64,000 nucleotides of DNA from positions 124,001-188,000 of the forward strand of contig NZ_BSFL01000003.1 in NCBI RefSeq assembly GCF_027922325.1. The letters run 5' to 3'. The notes beneath the pieces were generated by a model. That model was not told the DNA's origin. It saw only the letters and a list, made by a program, of their open reading frames with translations, and ran no database searches. Source of the DNA: Methylopila turkensis. GTDB taxonomy: Bacteria; Pseudomonadota; Alphaproteobacteria; Rhizobiales; Methylopilaceae. A program made the translations under genes and the position numbers. Within the stretch, counting starts at the first letter, position 1. Every line of letters begins with the position of its first letter. Of the stretch, positions 1 to 9,651 are shown piece after piece.

Positions 1-1325
1 ACAGCCATGTCAGCCTGGTCGACGCCGCCATGCCGGGCATGCTGCCGACGCTCAACCGCGAATGCGTGCGGCAGGCGATCCGCTCGGGCCTCGCGATCGA
101 GGCCGAGATCAACCTGACCTCGACCTTCGACCGCAAGAACTACTTCTACCCGGACCTGCCGCAGGGCTACCAGATCTCGCAGTACAAGAGCCCGATCGTG
201 GGCGAGGGCGTGGTCAAGGTCGACATGGGCGACGGCGAGACGATCGCGGTCGGCGTCGAGCGCATCCATCTCGAGCAGGACGCCGGCAAGTCGATCCACG
301 ACCTCGATCCGCGCTCGTCCTTTGTCGACCTCAACCGCTCGGGCGTCGCGCTGATGGAGATCGTGTCGAAGCCCGATCTGCGCTCGTCGGAGGAGGCGAA
401 GGCCTACGTCACCAAGCTGCGCACCATCCTGCGCTACATCGGCGCCTGCGACGGCGACATGGACAAGGGCAACCTGCGCGCCGACGTGAACGTCTCCGTC
501 CGCAAGCCCGGCCAGCCCTTCGGCACGCGCTGCGAGATCAAGAACGTCAACTCGATCCGCTTCATCGGACAGGCGATCGAGATCGAGGCCCGCCGGCAGA
601 TCGAGATCCTCGAGGACGGCGGCGTCATCGATCAGGAGACGCGACTCTTCGACCCGAACAAGGGCGAGACGCGGTCGATGCGCTCGAAGGAAGAGGCGCA
701 CGACTATCGGTACTTCCCCGATCCGGACCTGCTGCCGCTCACCGTGGAGCAGGCGGAGGTCGACGAGTTGAGGGCCGCGCTTCCCGAACTGCCGGACGCC
801 AAGAAGGCGCGCTTCATCGCCGACTACGGCGTGACGCCCTACGACGCCATGGTGCTGACGCTGGAGCGCGAGTCGGCCGACTTCTTCGAGGCGGTGGCGA
901 AGGCCGGCGATCCCAAGCTCGCGGCGAACTGGACGATCAACGAGCTGTTTGGCCGCCTCAACAAGGAGGGCCTCGCGATCGAGGCGAGCCCGGTGTCCGC
1001 CGACCAGCTCGGCGGCCTGATAGGCCTGATCTCCGAGAACGTGATCTCGGGGAAGATCGCCAAGGACCTGTTCGAGATCCTCTGGACCGAGGGCGGCGAT
1101 CCGCGCGAGCTGGTGGAGAGCCGCGGCCTGCGCCAAGTCACCGACACGGGCGCGATCGAGAAGGTCTGCGACGAGGTGATCGCGGCCAACCCCGACAAGG
1201 TCGAGCAGGCCAAGGCCAAGCCGACGCTGATCGGCTGGTTCGTCGGTCAGGTCATGAAGGCCTCCGGCGGCAAGGCCAATCCGCAGGCGGTGAACGAGAT
1301 CCTCAAGCGCAAGCTCGGCATCTGA
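1..1325 (+). CDS. gatB: Asp-tRNA(Asn)/Glu-tRNA(Gln) amidotransferase subunit B, 3' part (5' end outside window)
   Basis: GatB is the tRNA-binding and kinase subunit of the GatCAB amidotransferase, which converts mischarged Glu-tRNA(Gln) or Asp-tRNA(Asn) to the correct aminoacyl-tRNA. The frame is open from base 3 with no start, so the gene enters the window from the left. About 440 residues are visible, most of the usual length near 490. The GatB signature area ([16 protein letters not shown], then RCEIKNVNS) is intact. The C-terminal GatB/YqeY-type domain ends in [10 protein letters not shown]. The VOC gene begins 11 bp after the stop. Identification is secure; only the true start is unseen. 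Confidence 0.95.
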   Translation, partial: SHVSLVDAAMPGMLPTLNRECVRQAIRSGLAIEAEINLTSTFDRKNYFYPDLPQGYQISQYKSPIVGEGVVKVDMGDGETIAVGVERIHLEQDAGKSIHDLDPRSSFVDLNRSGVALMEIVSKPDLRSSEEAKAYVTKLRTILRYIGACDGDMDKGNLRADVNVSVRKPGQPFGTRCEIKNVNSIRFIGQAIEIEARRQIEILEDGGVIDQETRLFDPNKGETRSMRSKEEAHDYRYFPDPDLLPLTVEQAEVDELRAALPELPDAKKARFIADYGVTPYDAMVLTLERESADFFEAVAKAGDPKLAANWTINELFGRLNKEGLAIEASPVSADQLGGLIGLISENVISGKIAKDLFEILWTEGGDPRELVESRGLRQVTDTGAIEKVCDEVIAANPDKVEQAKAKPTLIGWFVGQVMKASGGKANPQAVNEILKRKLGI

Positions 1326-1336
1326 CGGCCACGCTG

Positions 1337-2146
1337 ATGCCGCGCGGCCTCGATCATCTGGTCCACCTCGTCCGCGACCTCGACGCCGCGGCCGCGGCGT
1401 GGGAGGCGCTCGGCTTCCGCGTCGGTCCCGAGAACCGCCATCCGTTCGGCACCAAGAACCGCATCGTCCAGCTTCCCGGCTTCTTCGTGGAGCTGCTGGC
1501 GGTCGCGGACCCCGCGCTCGTCCCCAGCCACGGCCCGCGGGTCTTCTCCTTCGCGGCGTTCCATCGCGACCGGCTGGCGCGGGCGGGCGAGGGGGCCTCG
1601 GGGCTGGCGCTGGAGAGCGTCGACGCCAAGGCCGACGCCGCGCTCTACACCCGGAAGGGCGTCGGCGATTTCGCGCCGTTCTTCTTCGAGCGGCGCGGCT
1701 TCCGCCCGGACGGCTCTCCGGTCGAGGTGGCGTTCGAGCTCGCCTTCGCCGTCGAGCCGGCGTCGCCGGACATCTCGTTCTTCGCATGCGAGCAGAAGCG
1801 GCCGGAAAACTTTTGGAGCGAGGCCGCGCAGGCGCATCCGAACGGCGCGCGCGCGGTCGCGGGCGTCGTGCTGACGGCGGAGAACCCGTCCGACCACCAC
1901 GTCTTCCTGCGCGCCTTCACCGGCGTCGACGCCTTTCGCGCCACTTCGTCGGGGCTCGCCTTCGACACCCCGCGCGGGGAGATCGAGGTCATGACCGACG
2001 ACGCCTACGCCCGCCGCACGGGGCTCGCCGCCGCAGCGGGGCCGGAGCTCCGGCTGTCGGCGCTGCGGCTCAAGGTTCCGGAGGCCGCGGCGACGATCGT
2101 GCCGGCCGAGCGGTTGTTCGGTCTGACGCTGGTTCTGGAAGCCTGA
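1337..2146 (+). CDS. VOC-family glyoxalase-like domain protein
   Basis: This 269-residue protein opens with a glyoxalase-like pattern (LDHLVHLVRDLDAAAAAWEALGF). That pattern is typical of the Glyoxalase_3 type VOC family, whose members bind metal in a paired beta-alpha-beta-beta-beta fold. Two half-domains are visible, at about residues 1-130 and 140-260, consistent with an internally duplicated VOC fold. It starts 11 bp after gatB and is probably co-transcribed. The ATG was chosen because the family motif begins at residue 5; upstream in-frame sequence is a shadow of gatB. The substrate cannot be told. Confidence 0.8.
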   Translation: MPRGLDHLVHLVRDLDAAAAAWEALGFRVGPENRHPFGTKNRIVQLPGFFVELLAVADPALVPSHGPRVFSFAAFHRDRLARAGEGASGLALESVDAKADAALYTRKGVGDFAPFFFERRGFRPDGSPVEVAFELAFAVEPASPDISFFACEQKRPENFWSEAAQAHPNGARAVAGVVLTAENPSDHHVFLRAFTGVDAFRATSSGLAFDTPRGEIEVMTDDAYARRTGLAAAAGPELRLSALRLKVPEAAATIVPAERLFGLTLVLEA

Positions 2147-2181
2147 GCGCCGGGCTGGTAAGCCGACGTTGATCATATGCT

Positions 2182-2280
2182 CGCCGTCATGCCTGGGCCC
2201 GTCCCAGGCATCCACGATTTCGACGCCGAGCGCTACGTCCCAAGTCGTGGATGCCCGGCCGATCGCCGGGCATGACGGCG
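2182..2280. repeat. mosaic palindromic intergenic repeat (type 1)
   Basis: The outer arms CGCCGTCATG and CATGACGGCG are perfect inverted copies. Inside them lie two smaller hairpins built on CCTGGG/CCCAGG and CCCGG/CCGGG, and an inverted pair around ATCCACGA / TCGTGGAT. The same architecture and words recur at 39948-40036. It fills the gap between the VOC gene and kdsA. Elements of this kind are common in Hyphomicrobiales intergenic DNA and probably fold as cruciform or RNA hairpins. Confidence 0.8.
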
Positions 2281-2299
2281 CGTCTCGCAAAGAACGGCC

Positions 2300-3145
2300 A
2301 TGAACGCACCCGCTGAGCCTCGTCCCGCCGCCGTCGTCGAAGTAGGCTCCGTCCGCTTCGGGAACGATCTGCCGCTCGCGCTGATCGCGGGCCCCTGCCA
2401 GATGGAGAGCCGCGCCCACGCGCTCGAGGTCGCGTCCGCGCTGAAGGAGATCACGGAAAAGCTCAGGATCGGGCTGATCTACAAGACCTCGTTCGACAAG
2501 GCGAACCGCACCAGCGCCACCGCCCAACGCGGCATGGGGCTCGAGGCCTCGCTCCCCGTGTTCGCCGAGATCAAGGAGAGCCTCGGCCTGCCGACCCTGA
2601 CCGACGTGCACGACGCCCACCAGTGCGCGGCCGTGGGCGAGGTGGTGGACGTGCTGCAGATCCCGGCCTTCCTGTCGCGCCAGACCGACCTGCTGCTGGC
2701 GGCCGCCGCCACCGGCCGGGTGGTCAACGTGAAGAAGGGCCAGTTCCTCGCGCCCTGGGACATGAAGAACGTGGTCGCGAAGCTCGTGGGCGCCGGCAAC
2801 CCGAACGTGCTGCTGACCGAGCGCGGCGCGTCCTTCGGCTACAACACGCTGGTGTCCGACATGCGCGCGCTGCCGGAGATGGCCAAGACCGGCGCGCCGG
2901 TGATCTTCGACGCCACCCACTCCGTGCAGCAGCCGGGCGGGCAGGGAACGTCCTCGGGCGGCCAGCGCGAGTTCGTGCCGGTGCTGGCGCGGGCCGCGGT
3001 CGCGGTCGGCGTCGCCGGCGTGTTCATCGAGACCCACCCCGATCCCGACCACGCCCCCTCCGACGGCCCGAACATGGTGCCGCTGAAGGAGATGCCGGCG
3101 CTGCTGGAGCGCCTGATGGCGTTCGACCGGCTGGCGAAGGCCTGA
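2300..3145 (+). CDS. kdsA: 3-deoxy-8-phosphooctulonate synthase
   Basis: KdsA condenses phosphoenolpyruvate with arabinose 5-phosphate to give KDO 8-phosphate, the committed step to the KDO of lipopolysaccharide. The protein is 281 residues, the normal length. Visible motifs are AGPCQMES (residues 30-37), [18 protein letters not shown] and [12 protein letters not shown], and a C-terminal [16 protein letters not shown]. The cysteine at position 33 in AGPC corresponds to the metal-ligand cysteine of class II (metal-dependent) enzymes rather than the asparagine of E. coli KdsA; this assignment is inference from the motif. The gene stands alone between two palindromic repeats, separated from eno by four genes. 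Confidence 0.95.
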   Translation: MNAPAEPRPAAVVEVGSVRFGNDLPLALIAGPCQMESRAHALEVASALKEITEKLRIGLIYKTSFDKANRTSATAQRGMGLEASLPVFAEIKESLGLPTLTDVHDAHQCAAVGEVVDVLQIPAFLSRQTDLLLAAAATGRVVNVKKGQFLAPWDMKNVVAKLVGAGNPNVLLTERGASFGYNTLVSDMRALPEMAKTGAPVIFDATHSVQQPGGQGTSSGGQREFVPVLARAAVAVGVAGVFIETHPDPDHAPSDGPNMVPLKEMPALLERLMAFDRLAKA

Positions 3146-3171
3146 TCCGCCGTCAGCCATAAAACGCGCCG

Positions 3172-3333
3172 TCATGGTCCGGCTTGACCGGACCATCCAT
3201 GTCCGGAGTCGAGCGCTACGTCGCCGCCGTCATCCCGGGCGAGCGCAGCGAGACCCGGGACCGTTTTCAGAGTAGAGCCCTATCCTGACGACGGTCCCAG
3301 CTCTGCGCGGCTTCGCCGCTTGGCCGGGATGAC
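3172..3333. repeat. palindromic intergenic repeat cluster
   Basis: Two elements lie between the convergent ends of kdsA and the DUF1835 gene. The first is a hairpin, GGTCCGG-CTTGA-CCGGACC, near 3177-3195. The second runs 3229-3333 from GTCATCCCGGG to CCGGGATGAC and contains internal arms CCCGGGACC and GGTCCC. The word GAGCGCTACGTC between them is shared with the repeat at 2182-2280. No gene is visible in this gap. The hairpins could also serve as a bidirectional terminator. Confidence 0.75.
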
Positions 3334-3341
3334 GCTCGCCC

Positions 3342-4364
3342 TCAATCCTGCGCCACGAGCTGGCCGTGCGCGCGGTCGTAGCGGATCAGCGCGGCCGGCG
3401 AGACGTGGACGCCGCCGACCCAGTGGTCGGCGCGGTTGAGCACGCGGTGGTCGAGCCGGCCCGACAGCACGCCGCGTCCGGCCGGCGTGAGCTTGAGCCG
3501 GGCGCGGGCGTAGTCGGCGTAGCCGAGCTTCGGGCCGGAGCCCAGGCCGCAATAGAGCGGAGAGGGCCCCGGCAGGCCTTCGATCAGCGGCTCGTCGGCG
3601 AAGGCCAGCCCGTCGAGCCGGCGGAAGAAGCTGGCGTCGCCGAGAAACTGCGCCTCGTCCTGCTCGGTGACGTGGCGGAACAGCTCGCCGGTGGTTGGCT
3701 CGTCGTCCACGAGCCCGGCCAGCGCGCGCTCCTCGGTCAGGGTCAGGCCGCGGATCGGGTCGGGCAGCTCCGCGAGCAGCCGCCGCAGCGCCGGGGCGAG
3801 ATGCGGCAGGGCGTCCGCGCCGTCGTCCGCGAGCCGCGCCAGCGCATGGGGCGTCGGCGCGGTGAAGGCCTTCCAGGCGCGGCCGGCGAGCGCGAACTGC
3901 TCGGCCGTCACCGGCGCGGCGCGGCCGGCCAGGCGGCGCATCGCGTCCGGCCCCTGATGGCCGAGATAGTCGTCCGCCTGCACGAGGTAGAGCCCCTCGG
4001 TGCGATCCTCGGCGCGGAAGAAGTCGAGGATCTGGATCAGCTGCAGCTGGTCGTAGAGGTCGTGCTCGAGCCAGATTTCGACGCGGGCGAAACCGGCGTG
4101 GCCGCGGACCGCGGCGTCGCGGGAAGCGAACTCGGTCGCGATCTCGCCGGCCGGCAGGCCGAGATCGGCGGAGATGAACGCGGCGCGGATCTCCGAAAGC
4201 TGCTCGAGGCTGTCGGTCGCGGGCGCCGGGCCGTCGTGCAGCACGTCCCGCCACGGCAGGATGGCGCCGGCGATCTGCGCCTCCTCCAGACGGGCCACGG
4301 CGCTGTCACCGTTGGTGATGATCAGCACGTCGTCGGGACGGGCGGGCGCGTCGGGACTGGGCAT
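3342..4364 (-). CDS. DUF1835 domain-containing protein
   Basis: This 340-residue soluble protein has the DUF1835 hallmark near its N terminus: ITNGDSAVARLEEAQIAGAI, followed shortly by LPWRDVLHDGP. The second half (about residues 150-335) is a separate alpha-rich region that ends in IRYDRAHGQLVAQD. The DUF1835 family is widespread and its molecular role is not established; some members sit next to sigma-factor or DUF3658 domains. The gene is convergent with kdsA and read in the same direction as queF, 192 bp downstream of it. The intervening 192 bp show nothing I can name. Confidence 0.75.
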   Translation of the reverse strand: MPSPDAPARPDDVLIITNGDSAVARLEEAQIAGAILPWRDVLHDGPAPATDSLEQLSEIRAAFISADLGLPAGEIATEFASRDAAVRGHAGFARVEIWLEHDLYDQLQLIQILDFFRAEDRTEGLYLVQADDYLGHQGPDAMRRLAGRAAPVTAEQFALAGRAWKAFTAPTPHALARLADDGADALPHLAPALRRLLAELPDPIRGLTLTEERALAGLVDDEPTTGELFRHVTEQDEAQFLGDASFFRRLDGLAFADEPLIEGLPGPSPLYCGLGSGPKLGYADYARARLKLTPAGRGVLSGRLDHRVLNRADHWVGGVHVSPAALIRYDRAHGQLVAQD

Positions 4365-4556
4365 GGGCGCGACCTCCGGGAGCTAAGGCTCAGGGCGTTT
4401 CGATTCGCCGGAGAAGGTGGGGGGCGCGTGAGGCGTTTCGGAGGCGCGTGACGGCGCGACTCGCAGGCGTTCAGGTTCTCGGCCCAAGCGTCGGGCTGCG
4501 ACGGTTTCGTGACGAAGCCGCCGCCGCGCCGCGGCCATGATTGGAGCGGTTCGAGG

Positions 4557-5003
4557 TCAGCCGCGGCCGCGATAGGGCGCGACGCCCTGATCCGGTGCCC
4601 AGACGCCCGCGGGCAGCTCGCCGACCTGGAAGAACACGTCGATCGGGATGCCGCCGCGCGGGTACCAGTAGCCGCCGATGCGCAGCCAGCGCGGCTTCAG
4701 CTCCGCGACGAGCCGCTTGCCGATGGCGACGGTGCAGTCCTCGTGAAACGCGCCGTGGTTGCGGAACGAGCCGAGATAGAGCTTCAGCGCCTTCGACTCG
4801 ACCAGCCACTGGTCGGGAACGTAGTCGATGACGAGGTGCGCGAAGTCCGGCTGGCCGGTGACGGGGCAGAGCGAGGTGAACTCGGGCGCGGTGAAGCGGG
4901 CGACGTAGTTCACGTCCGGGTGCGGGTTCGGCACGCGGTCGAGCGCCGCGTCCTCGGGGGAGGCGGGCAGGGCGGTCGGTTTTCCAAGCTGCAGGTCGGT
5001 CAT
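4557..5003 (-). CDS. queF: NADPH-dependent 7-cyano-7-deazaguanine reductase (preQ0 reductase), short type
   Basis: QueF reduces the nitrile preQ0 to preQ1 in queuosine biosynthesis for tRNA wobble positions. At 148 residues it is the short unimodular (YkvM-like) form that assembles as a tunnel-fold oligomer. Key elements are visible: the catalytic cysteine in [17 protein letters not shown], the substrate-binding glutamate in [19 protein letters not shown], and FHEDC with the conserved His. It is divergent from the Ivy-like gene with about 125 bp between starts. No other queuosine gene is in the window. Confidence 0.95.
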   Translation of the reverse strand: MTDLQLGKPTALPASPEDAALDRVPNPHPDVNYVARFTAPEFTSLCPVTGQPDFAHLVIDYVPDQWLVESKALKLYLGSFRNHGAFHEDCTVAIGKRLVAELKPRWLRIGGYWYPRGGIPIDVFFQVGELPAGVWAPDQGVAPYRGRG

Positions 5004-5128
5004 GATCTCGGTGAACCGTGAGGGGGCGGGAGCGTAACGCTTGCGGACCAGCCTGTGCGGCCTCCGCGGGCGCTTGTCACGCCCGGCGGCGCGATTTCAT
5101 ATCCGCGTCCCGAAAATCGGAGGTCGCC

Positions 5129-5527
5129 ATGCCGTTCCGCCTGCTGTTCGCCGCCGCCCTGCTGATATGCGCGCCCGCGTCGTTCGCGGCGGCGGAAGGC
5201 GGCCGGTACCTGCCCGACATCCTCGCCGGCGGGCCGCAGGCGGAGGCCATGAAGACGATGCTGGCGGGCGCTCCGGCGCATGTCGCCTGGGTCAAGGAGC
5301 TGAAAGGGCCGAGCGGCCCGAGCCGCATCGTGGAGGTCGCCGGCCAGCGGCGCGAGATCGGCTTCATCTGCAAGCAGAACGCCTGCATGAACAACCAGTT
5401 CAAGGTGCTGTTCTCGGCTGACGGCGCCTTCGCGGTCGGGCTGCTGATCACGGCGAGCGGGCCCGAGTTCTTCGGGTCGCCGACGCCTGCCGAGCGCAAG
5501 GCGCTGGTCGAGACCCAGCAGCCGTAA
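5129..5527 (+). CDS. Ivy-family (inhibitor of vertebrate lysozyme) periplasmic protein
   Basis: The 132-residue product has a clear signal peptide (LLFAAALLICAPASFAAAEG) and is expected in the periplasm. The mature part carries the Ivy loop signature, a cysteine-bounded segment followed by NNQF: GFICKQNACMNNQFKVLFS. E. coli Ivy has CKPHDC at this place, and its loop plugs the lysozyme active site. Here the loop is CKQNAC, lacking the histidine, so inhibitory potency against C-type lysozyme is uncertain. The ATG at 5129 was chosen because it is preceded by ATCGGAGG and directly starts the signal peptide. Confidence 0.8.
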   Translation: MPFRLLFAAALLICAPASFAAAEGGRYLPDILAGGPQAEAMKTMLAGAPAHVAWVKELKGPSGPSRIVEVAGQRREIGFICKQNACMNNQFKVLFSADGAFAVGLLITASGPEFFGSPTPAERKALVETQQP

Positions 5528-5597
5528 GGGCCCCCGCCGCGCATTCTTCGTCGCACGCGCGCCGCGACGGCTTTCCGCGTGGCGCGCCTTGGGCTAG

Positions 5598-6956
<1,359 letters not shown>

Positions 6957-6985
6957 GGCGTCCCGCCCTTCTGAGCTGATGTGAG

Positions 6986-7012
6986 AAACGGCGGCCGCGC
7001 GGCCGTCGTTTT
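6986..7012 (+). terminator. Rho-independent terminator of eno
   Basis: A GC-rich stem (AAACGGCGGCC / GGCCGTCGTTTT) with a GCGC loop is followed by GGTT. There is one G-T pair in the stem. It lies 30 bp after the eno stop and before the convergent DUF1428 gene; the A and T ends make it usable from both sides. Confidence 0.75.
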
Positions 7013-7056
7013 GGTTCCCGCCGGGAAGGTGGGGACATGCGCTCGCAGCGCGACCC

Positions 7057-7779
7057 TCAGGCGTCGACGATCGGCGCGAAGCCGCCATGGATCAGGCGCT
7101 TGCCGTCGAACGGCAGCGGTCCGGCCTCCGGCCCCATCCTCGGGTCGGCCATCGCCTTGGCCCAGCCTTCGTCGCGCGCGGCCTTCGACGGCCACTCGAT
7201 GAAGGAATAGGCGATCGCCTCGCCGTCCTCGGCCTTCACCGCGCCCTTGTAGTCGGTGACCTTGCCGTCCGGCACGTCGTCGCCCCAGGCGTCCATCACC
7301 CGGATCGCGCCGTGCTCGGCGAACATGGCGGCGTGCGTGCGGCACAGGGCGAGATAGTCGTCGCGCCGCGCCGCCGGCACCGGCGCGACCATGCCGTCCA
7401 CATATCCGGTTTCGCCCTCCCGGCCCTCGTCCACGAGCGGGGCGAAGCCGCCGAAGATCATGCGCATGCCGTCGAAGGGCATTTCGGAGCCCATCTCCTT
7501 CATGCGTGGATCCTCCATGATCCTTTTCTGCGCGGCGTCGCGGACGGCCCGCGACGGGTACTCGATCCACGAGAACACCACGACCTCGTCGTCCTTGGCC
7601 TTCACCGCGCCCTTGAAGTCCGTGAGCTTGCCATCCGGCACGTCGTCGCCCCAGGCCTCCACCAGCCGGGTGGCGCCGAACTCCCGGAACAGCGGCGCGC
7701 AGCGCGCGGCGAGGGCGCGATAGGCCTCCTTGTTGGCGGCGGGCACGGCGACGACGAAACCTTCGAGATAGGACGACAT
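7057..7779 (-). CDS. tandem DUF1428 (YbaA-like) protein
   Basis: The 240-residue protein is two DUF1428 units in a row, at about residues 1-118 and 120-240. Each unit repeats the same landmarks: AWGDDVPDGK, KGAVKA, a DPRM segment, and PFDGxRxIxGGFAP. Single-domain DUF1428 proteins (E. coli YbaA) are about 117 residues and resemble dimeric ferredoxin-like alpha/beta-barrel proteins, so the fusion could form a pseudo-dimer within one chain. Function is unknown. It is divergent from a MarR regulator with a palindrome in the shared 90-bp gap, so regulation by that protein is likely. Confidence 0.85.
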   Translation of the reverse strand: MSSYLEGFVVAVPAANKEAYRALAARCAPLFREFGATRLVEAWGDDVPDGKLTDFKGAVKAKDDEVVVFSWIEYPSRAVRDAAQKRIMEDPRMKEMGSEMPFDGMRMIFGGFAPLVDEGREGETGYVDGMVAPVPAARRDDYLALCRTHAAMFAEHGAIRVMDAWGDDVPDGKVTDYKGAVKAEDGEAIAYSFIEWPSKAARDEGWAKAMADPRMGPEAGPLPFDGKRLIHGGFAPIVDA

Positions 7780-7834
7780 GGCGATTTTCCTCGGAGTCGG
7801 TTGCGTTTCCTACGTTCCGGCGCGTCCTGCGCCC

Positions 7835-7863
7835 TTGACTTAATAAGTTGATATCAACATAAT
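7835..7863 (+). promoter_or_regulatory. sigma70-type promoter with internal palindromic operator, MarR gene
   Basis: TTGACT (7835-7840) and CATAAT (7858-7863) are separated by exactly 17 bp. Each matches the sigma70 consensus at five of six positions. The spacer contains the perfect 12-bp palindrome GTTGATATCAAC (7847-7858), a good size for a winged-helix dimer. The predicted transcription start falls at about 7870, the A of the MarR start codon. The same palindrome could control the divergent DUF1428 gene. Confidence 0.7.
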
Positions 7864-7869
7864 TGGCCC

Positions 7870-8316
7870 ATGTCAAAGCGCGAAGACGTCACGTTTCAGA
7901 CCACGCTGTTCGTCCGCGACCATTGCCTGTGCCTGGCGGCGAACCGGGCCGCGCGCGCGCTGGCGCGGCGGTTCGACGAGGCGCTGCGCCCCACGGGCCT
8001 GACGAACGGTCAGTTCTCGCTGCTGACCTCGCTCAACCGCGAGGCGCCGCCGTCGATCGGCTCCGTCGCCCGGCTGCTCGCCATGGATCGCACCACGCTG
8101 ACGGCCAACCTCAAGCCGCTGGAGCGGCGTGGGCTGGTCGTGACGAGCGTCGATCCGGACGACCGCCGGGGCCGACGGCTGACGCTTACCGAGGCCGGGC
8201 GCGAGGCGCTGCGCGCCGCGACTCCGATCTGGCGGGAGCTGCACGCCGAGATCGACCGTTCGCTGGAGGCGTTCGATCCCGGCGCGCTGCGCGCAGGCCT
8301 TGGCGCGCTGGCGTGA
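7870..8316 (+). CDS. MarR-family winged-helix transcriptional regulator
   Basis: The 148-residue protein has MarR architecture: an N-terminal dimerisation helix, then helix-turn-helix and wing (SIGSVARLLAMDRTTLTANL, LERRGLVVTSVDPDDRRGRR), and a C-terminal helix. The wing DPDDRRGRRLTLTEAG is diagnostic. One cysteine pair (HCLC, residues 17-20 region) near the N terminus might be redox active, but this is a guess. No Shine-Dalgarno sequence is visible before the ATG, and the promoter places the mRNA start at the ATG, suggesting leaderless translation. It is divergent from the DUF1428 gene and followed 51 bp later by a GST. Confidence 0.9.
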   Translation: MSKREDVTFQTTLFVRDHCLCLAANRAARALARRFDEALRPTGLTNGQFSLLTSLNREAPPSIGSVARLLAMDRTTLTANLKPLERRGLVVTSVDPDDRRGRRLTLTEAGREALRAATPIWRELHAEIDRSLEAFDPGALRAGLGALA

Positions 8317-8367
8317 CGCCGGCGGACCGCCGGGCATGAAGAGCGATGTCGTAAGGGAGGTCAGGGC

Positions 8368-9015
8368 ATGACCGGGACGCTGACGATCTGGACATATGAC
8401 TGGGTTCCGCCGGGACCGCGCGGCTTCGTGCGCGACCTGCGCCTTCGCTGGGCGGCGGAGGAGGCGGGCTTGCCTTACGAGGTGCGCGCAGTACCGTTCG
8501 AGGAGCGCGCCACCAACCATCTCGATCGGCAGCCTTTCGGTCAGATCCCGTTCATCGCCGACGGCGACGTCAGGATTTTCGAGAGCGGAGCCTGCCTTCT
8601 GCATCTCGCGCGCAAGAACAGGAAACTGACGCCGGAGGACGGGCCGGGCGCCGCCGAAACCGTTCAATGGACGATTGCGGCGCTCAATTCGATCGAGATG
8701 GCCACGGTGCCCTGGTGGTTCCTGAAGATTTCCGGCCGGGAGGACGACGGGCTGACGCAGTGGATGGGCGCGCGGCTCGATCAGCTCGAGGCGGTGCTGA
8801 GGGCGCGAGAGTGGCTCGTCGCCGACCGCTTCACCGTGGCCGACCTCATCATGGCGGACGTCTTGCGTGTTCCACAGGTTCGGGCGCACGGCGAACGCCC
8901 CGCGACCGAAGCCTATGTCGCGCGCCTGACCAGCCGCGCGGCCTTCCAGAAGGCCCATGCCGACCAGATCGCGCATTTCGCGGCCGCGGACGGCGCGCGG
9001 CCGCGTGCGGGATGA
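8368..9015 (+). CDS. glutathione S-transferase family protein
   Basis: This 215-residue protein has a thioredoxin-like N-terminal domain with the cis-proline region FGQIPFIADGDVRIFESGACLLHLARK. The ESGA block is the usual glutathione gamma-glutamyl-binding site. An all-helical C-terminal domain follows, ending its core with FTVADLIMADVL, the typical GST N-capping box. It follows the MarR gene by 51 bp with a GGGAGGT-like ribosome site (8355-8362) and may be in its regulon. The substrate is unknown. Confidence 0.88.
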   Translation: MTGTLTIWTYDWVPPGPRGFVRDLRLRWAAEEAGLPYEVRAVPFEERATNHLDRQPFGQIPFIADGDVRIFESGACLLHLARKNRKLTPEDGPGAAETVQWTIAALNSIEMATVPWWFLKISGREDDGLTQWMGARLDQLEAVLRAREWLVADRFTVADLIMADVLRVPQVRAHGERPATEAYVARLTSRAAFQKAHADQIAHFAAADGARPRAG

Positions 9016-9048
9016 AGGGCGGGACACGCGCCGCGCTGGCGTGACGCG

Positions 9049-9486
9049 TCAGTCGCGCTTCCACACCTGCGTCTTGCACACAAGGCCGCCGAGCGCGCAG
9101 CCCTGGACTTGTAGGTTCGCGCCCTGCTCTTTCATGTAGGCCTTGTAGGTGCGGCCGTCCTCGGGGTTGTAGATCTGGCCGAGCCACTGGTCGCCGTTCG
9201 GCTTCATGCCCGTCAGGATCGAGACGCCCACGATCGTCCGGCTTTGCTTGGCCTTGTCGGGGTTGTTGCGGTCGAGCTTCGGGCGGCCGGCCTCGTCGTT
9301 GGGCTCCTTTAGCGCAATCACGGTCGCGCAGAGCGCGCCGCCGCAGTCGCTGATCTTCACGCGCGCCTTTGGCGTGGTCCATTGCCCGGCAGGGTCGGCG
9401 CTCGCGGGCGCTGCGCCCGAGATCATGAGCGCGGCGAGAGCGGCGAAGCCGGTCCTCGCGGCGCGCAGGGTCGCGTCAGTCGTCAT
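9049..9486 (-). CDS. DUF2147 domain-containing secreted protein
   Basis: The 145-residue protein has a signal peptide (FAALAALMISGAAPASA, about residues 14-30). It is followed by a DUF2147 domain: DPAGQWTTPKARVKISDCGGALCATVIALKEP, IVGVSILTGMKPNGDQWLGQIYNPEDGRTYKAYM, ending in CKTQVWKRD. DUF2147 proteins are small periplasmic or outer-membrane-associated beta proteins of lipocalin-like character with no settled function. Four cysteines, in GGALC and near the C terminus (GCALGGLVC), may form disulfides. The gene is convergent with the GST, 33 bp apart. Confidence 0.85.
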   Translation of the reverse strand: MTTDATLRAARTGFAALAALMISGAAPASADPAGQWTTPKARVKISDCGGALCATVIALKEPNDEAGRPKLDRNNPDKAKQSRTIVGVSILTGMKPNGDQWLGQIYNPEDGRTYKAYMKEQGANLQVQGCALGGLVCKTQVWKRD

Positions 9487-9651
9487 GGCGGTTCACTCCC
9501 GGTCTTGCCCCGCCGTTCGTTCGCGCCGGCGGTGGTCAGCGCGCCTGCGGCTGACGCCGGAGACGCAGCCGGATCATGCGCCGCCTTCGCGCCGTCAGGA
9601 AGCCGCCGTTCGGAGGGGCGGGGGAGAGAAGTTTTCGGCCAAGGCCGGGAC

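Noticed and set aside
2182-2280. CRISPR-like array among the palindromic repeats
   Set aside because: Copies are dispersed, not evenly spaced, and each is a single inverted structure with no spacers or cas genes.
5004-5128. preQ1 riboswitch upstream of queF
   Set aside because: No recognisable preQ1 aptamer (A-rich tail pairing with a hairpin loop) was found in the 125-bp queF leader region by eye.
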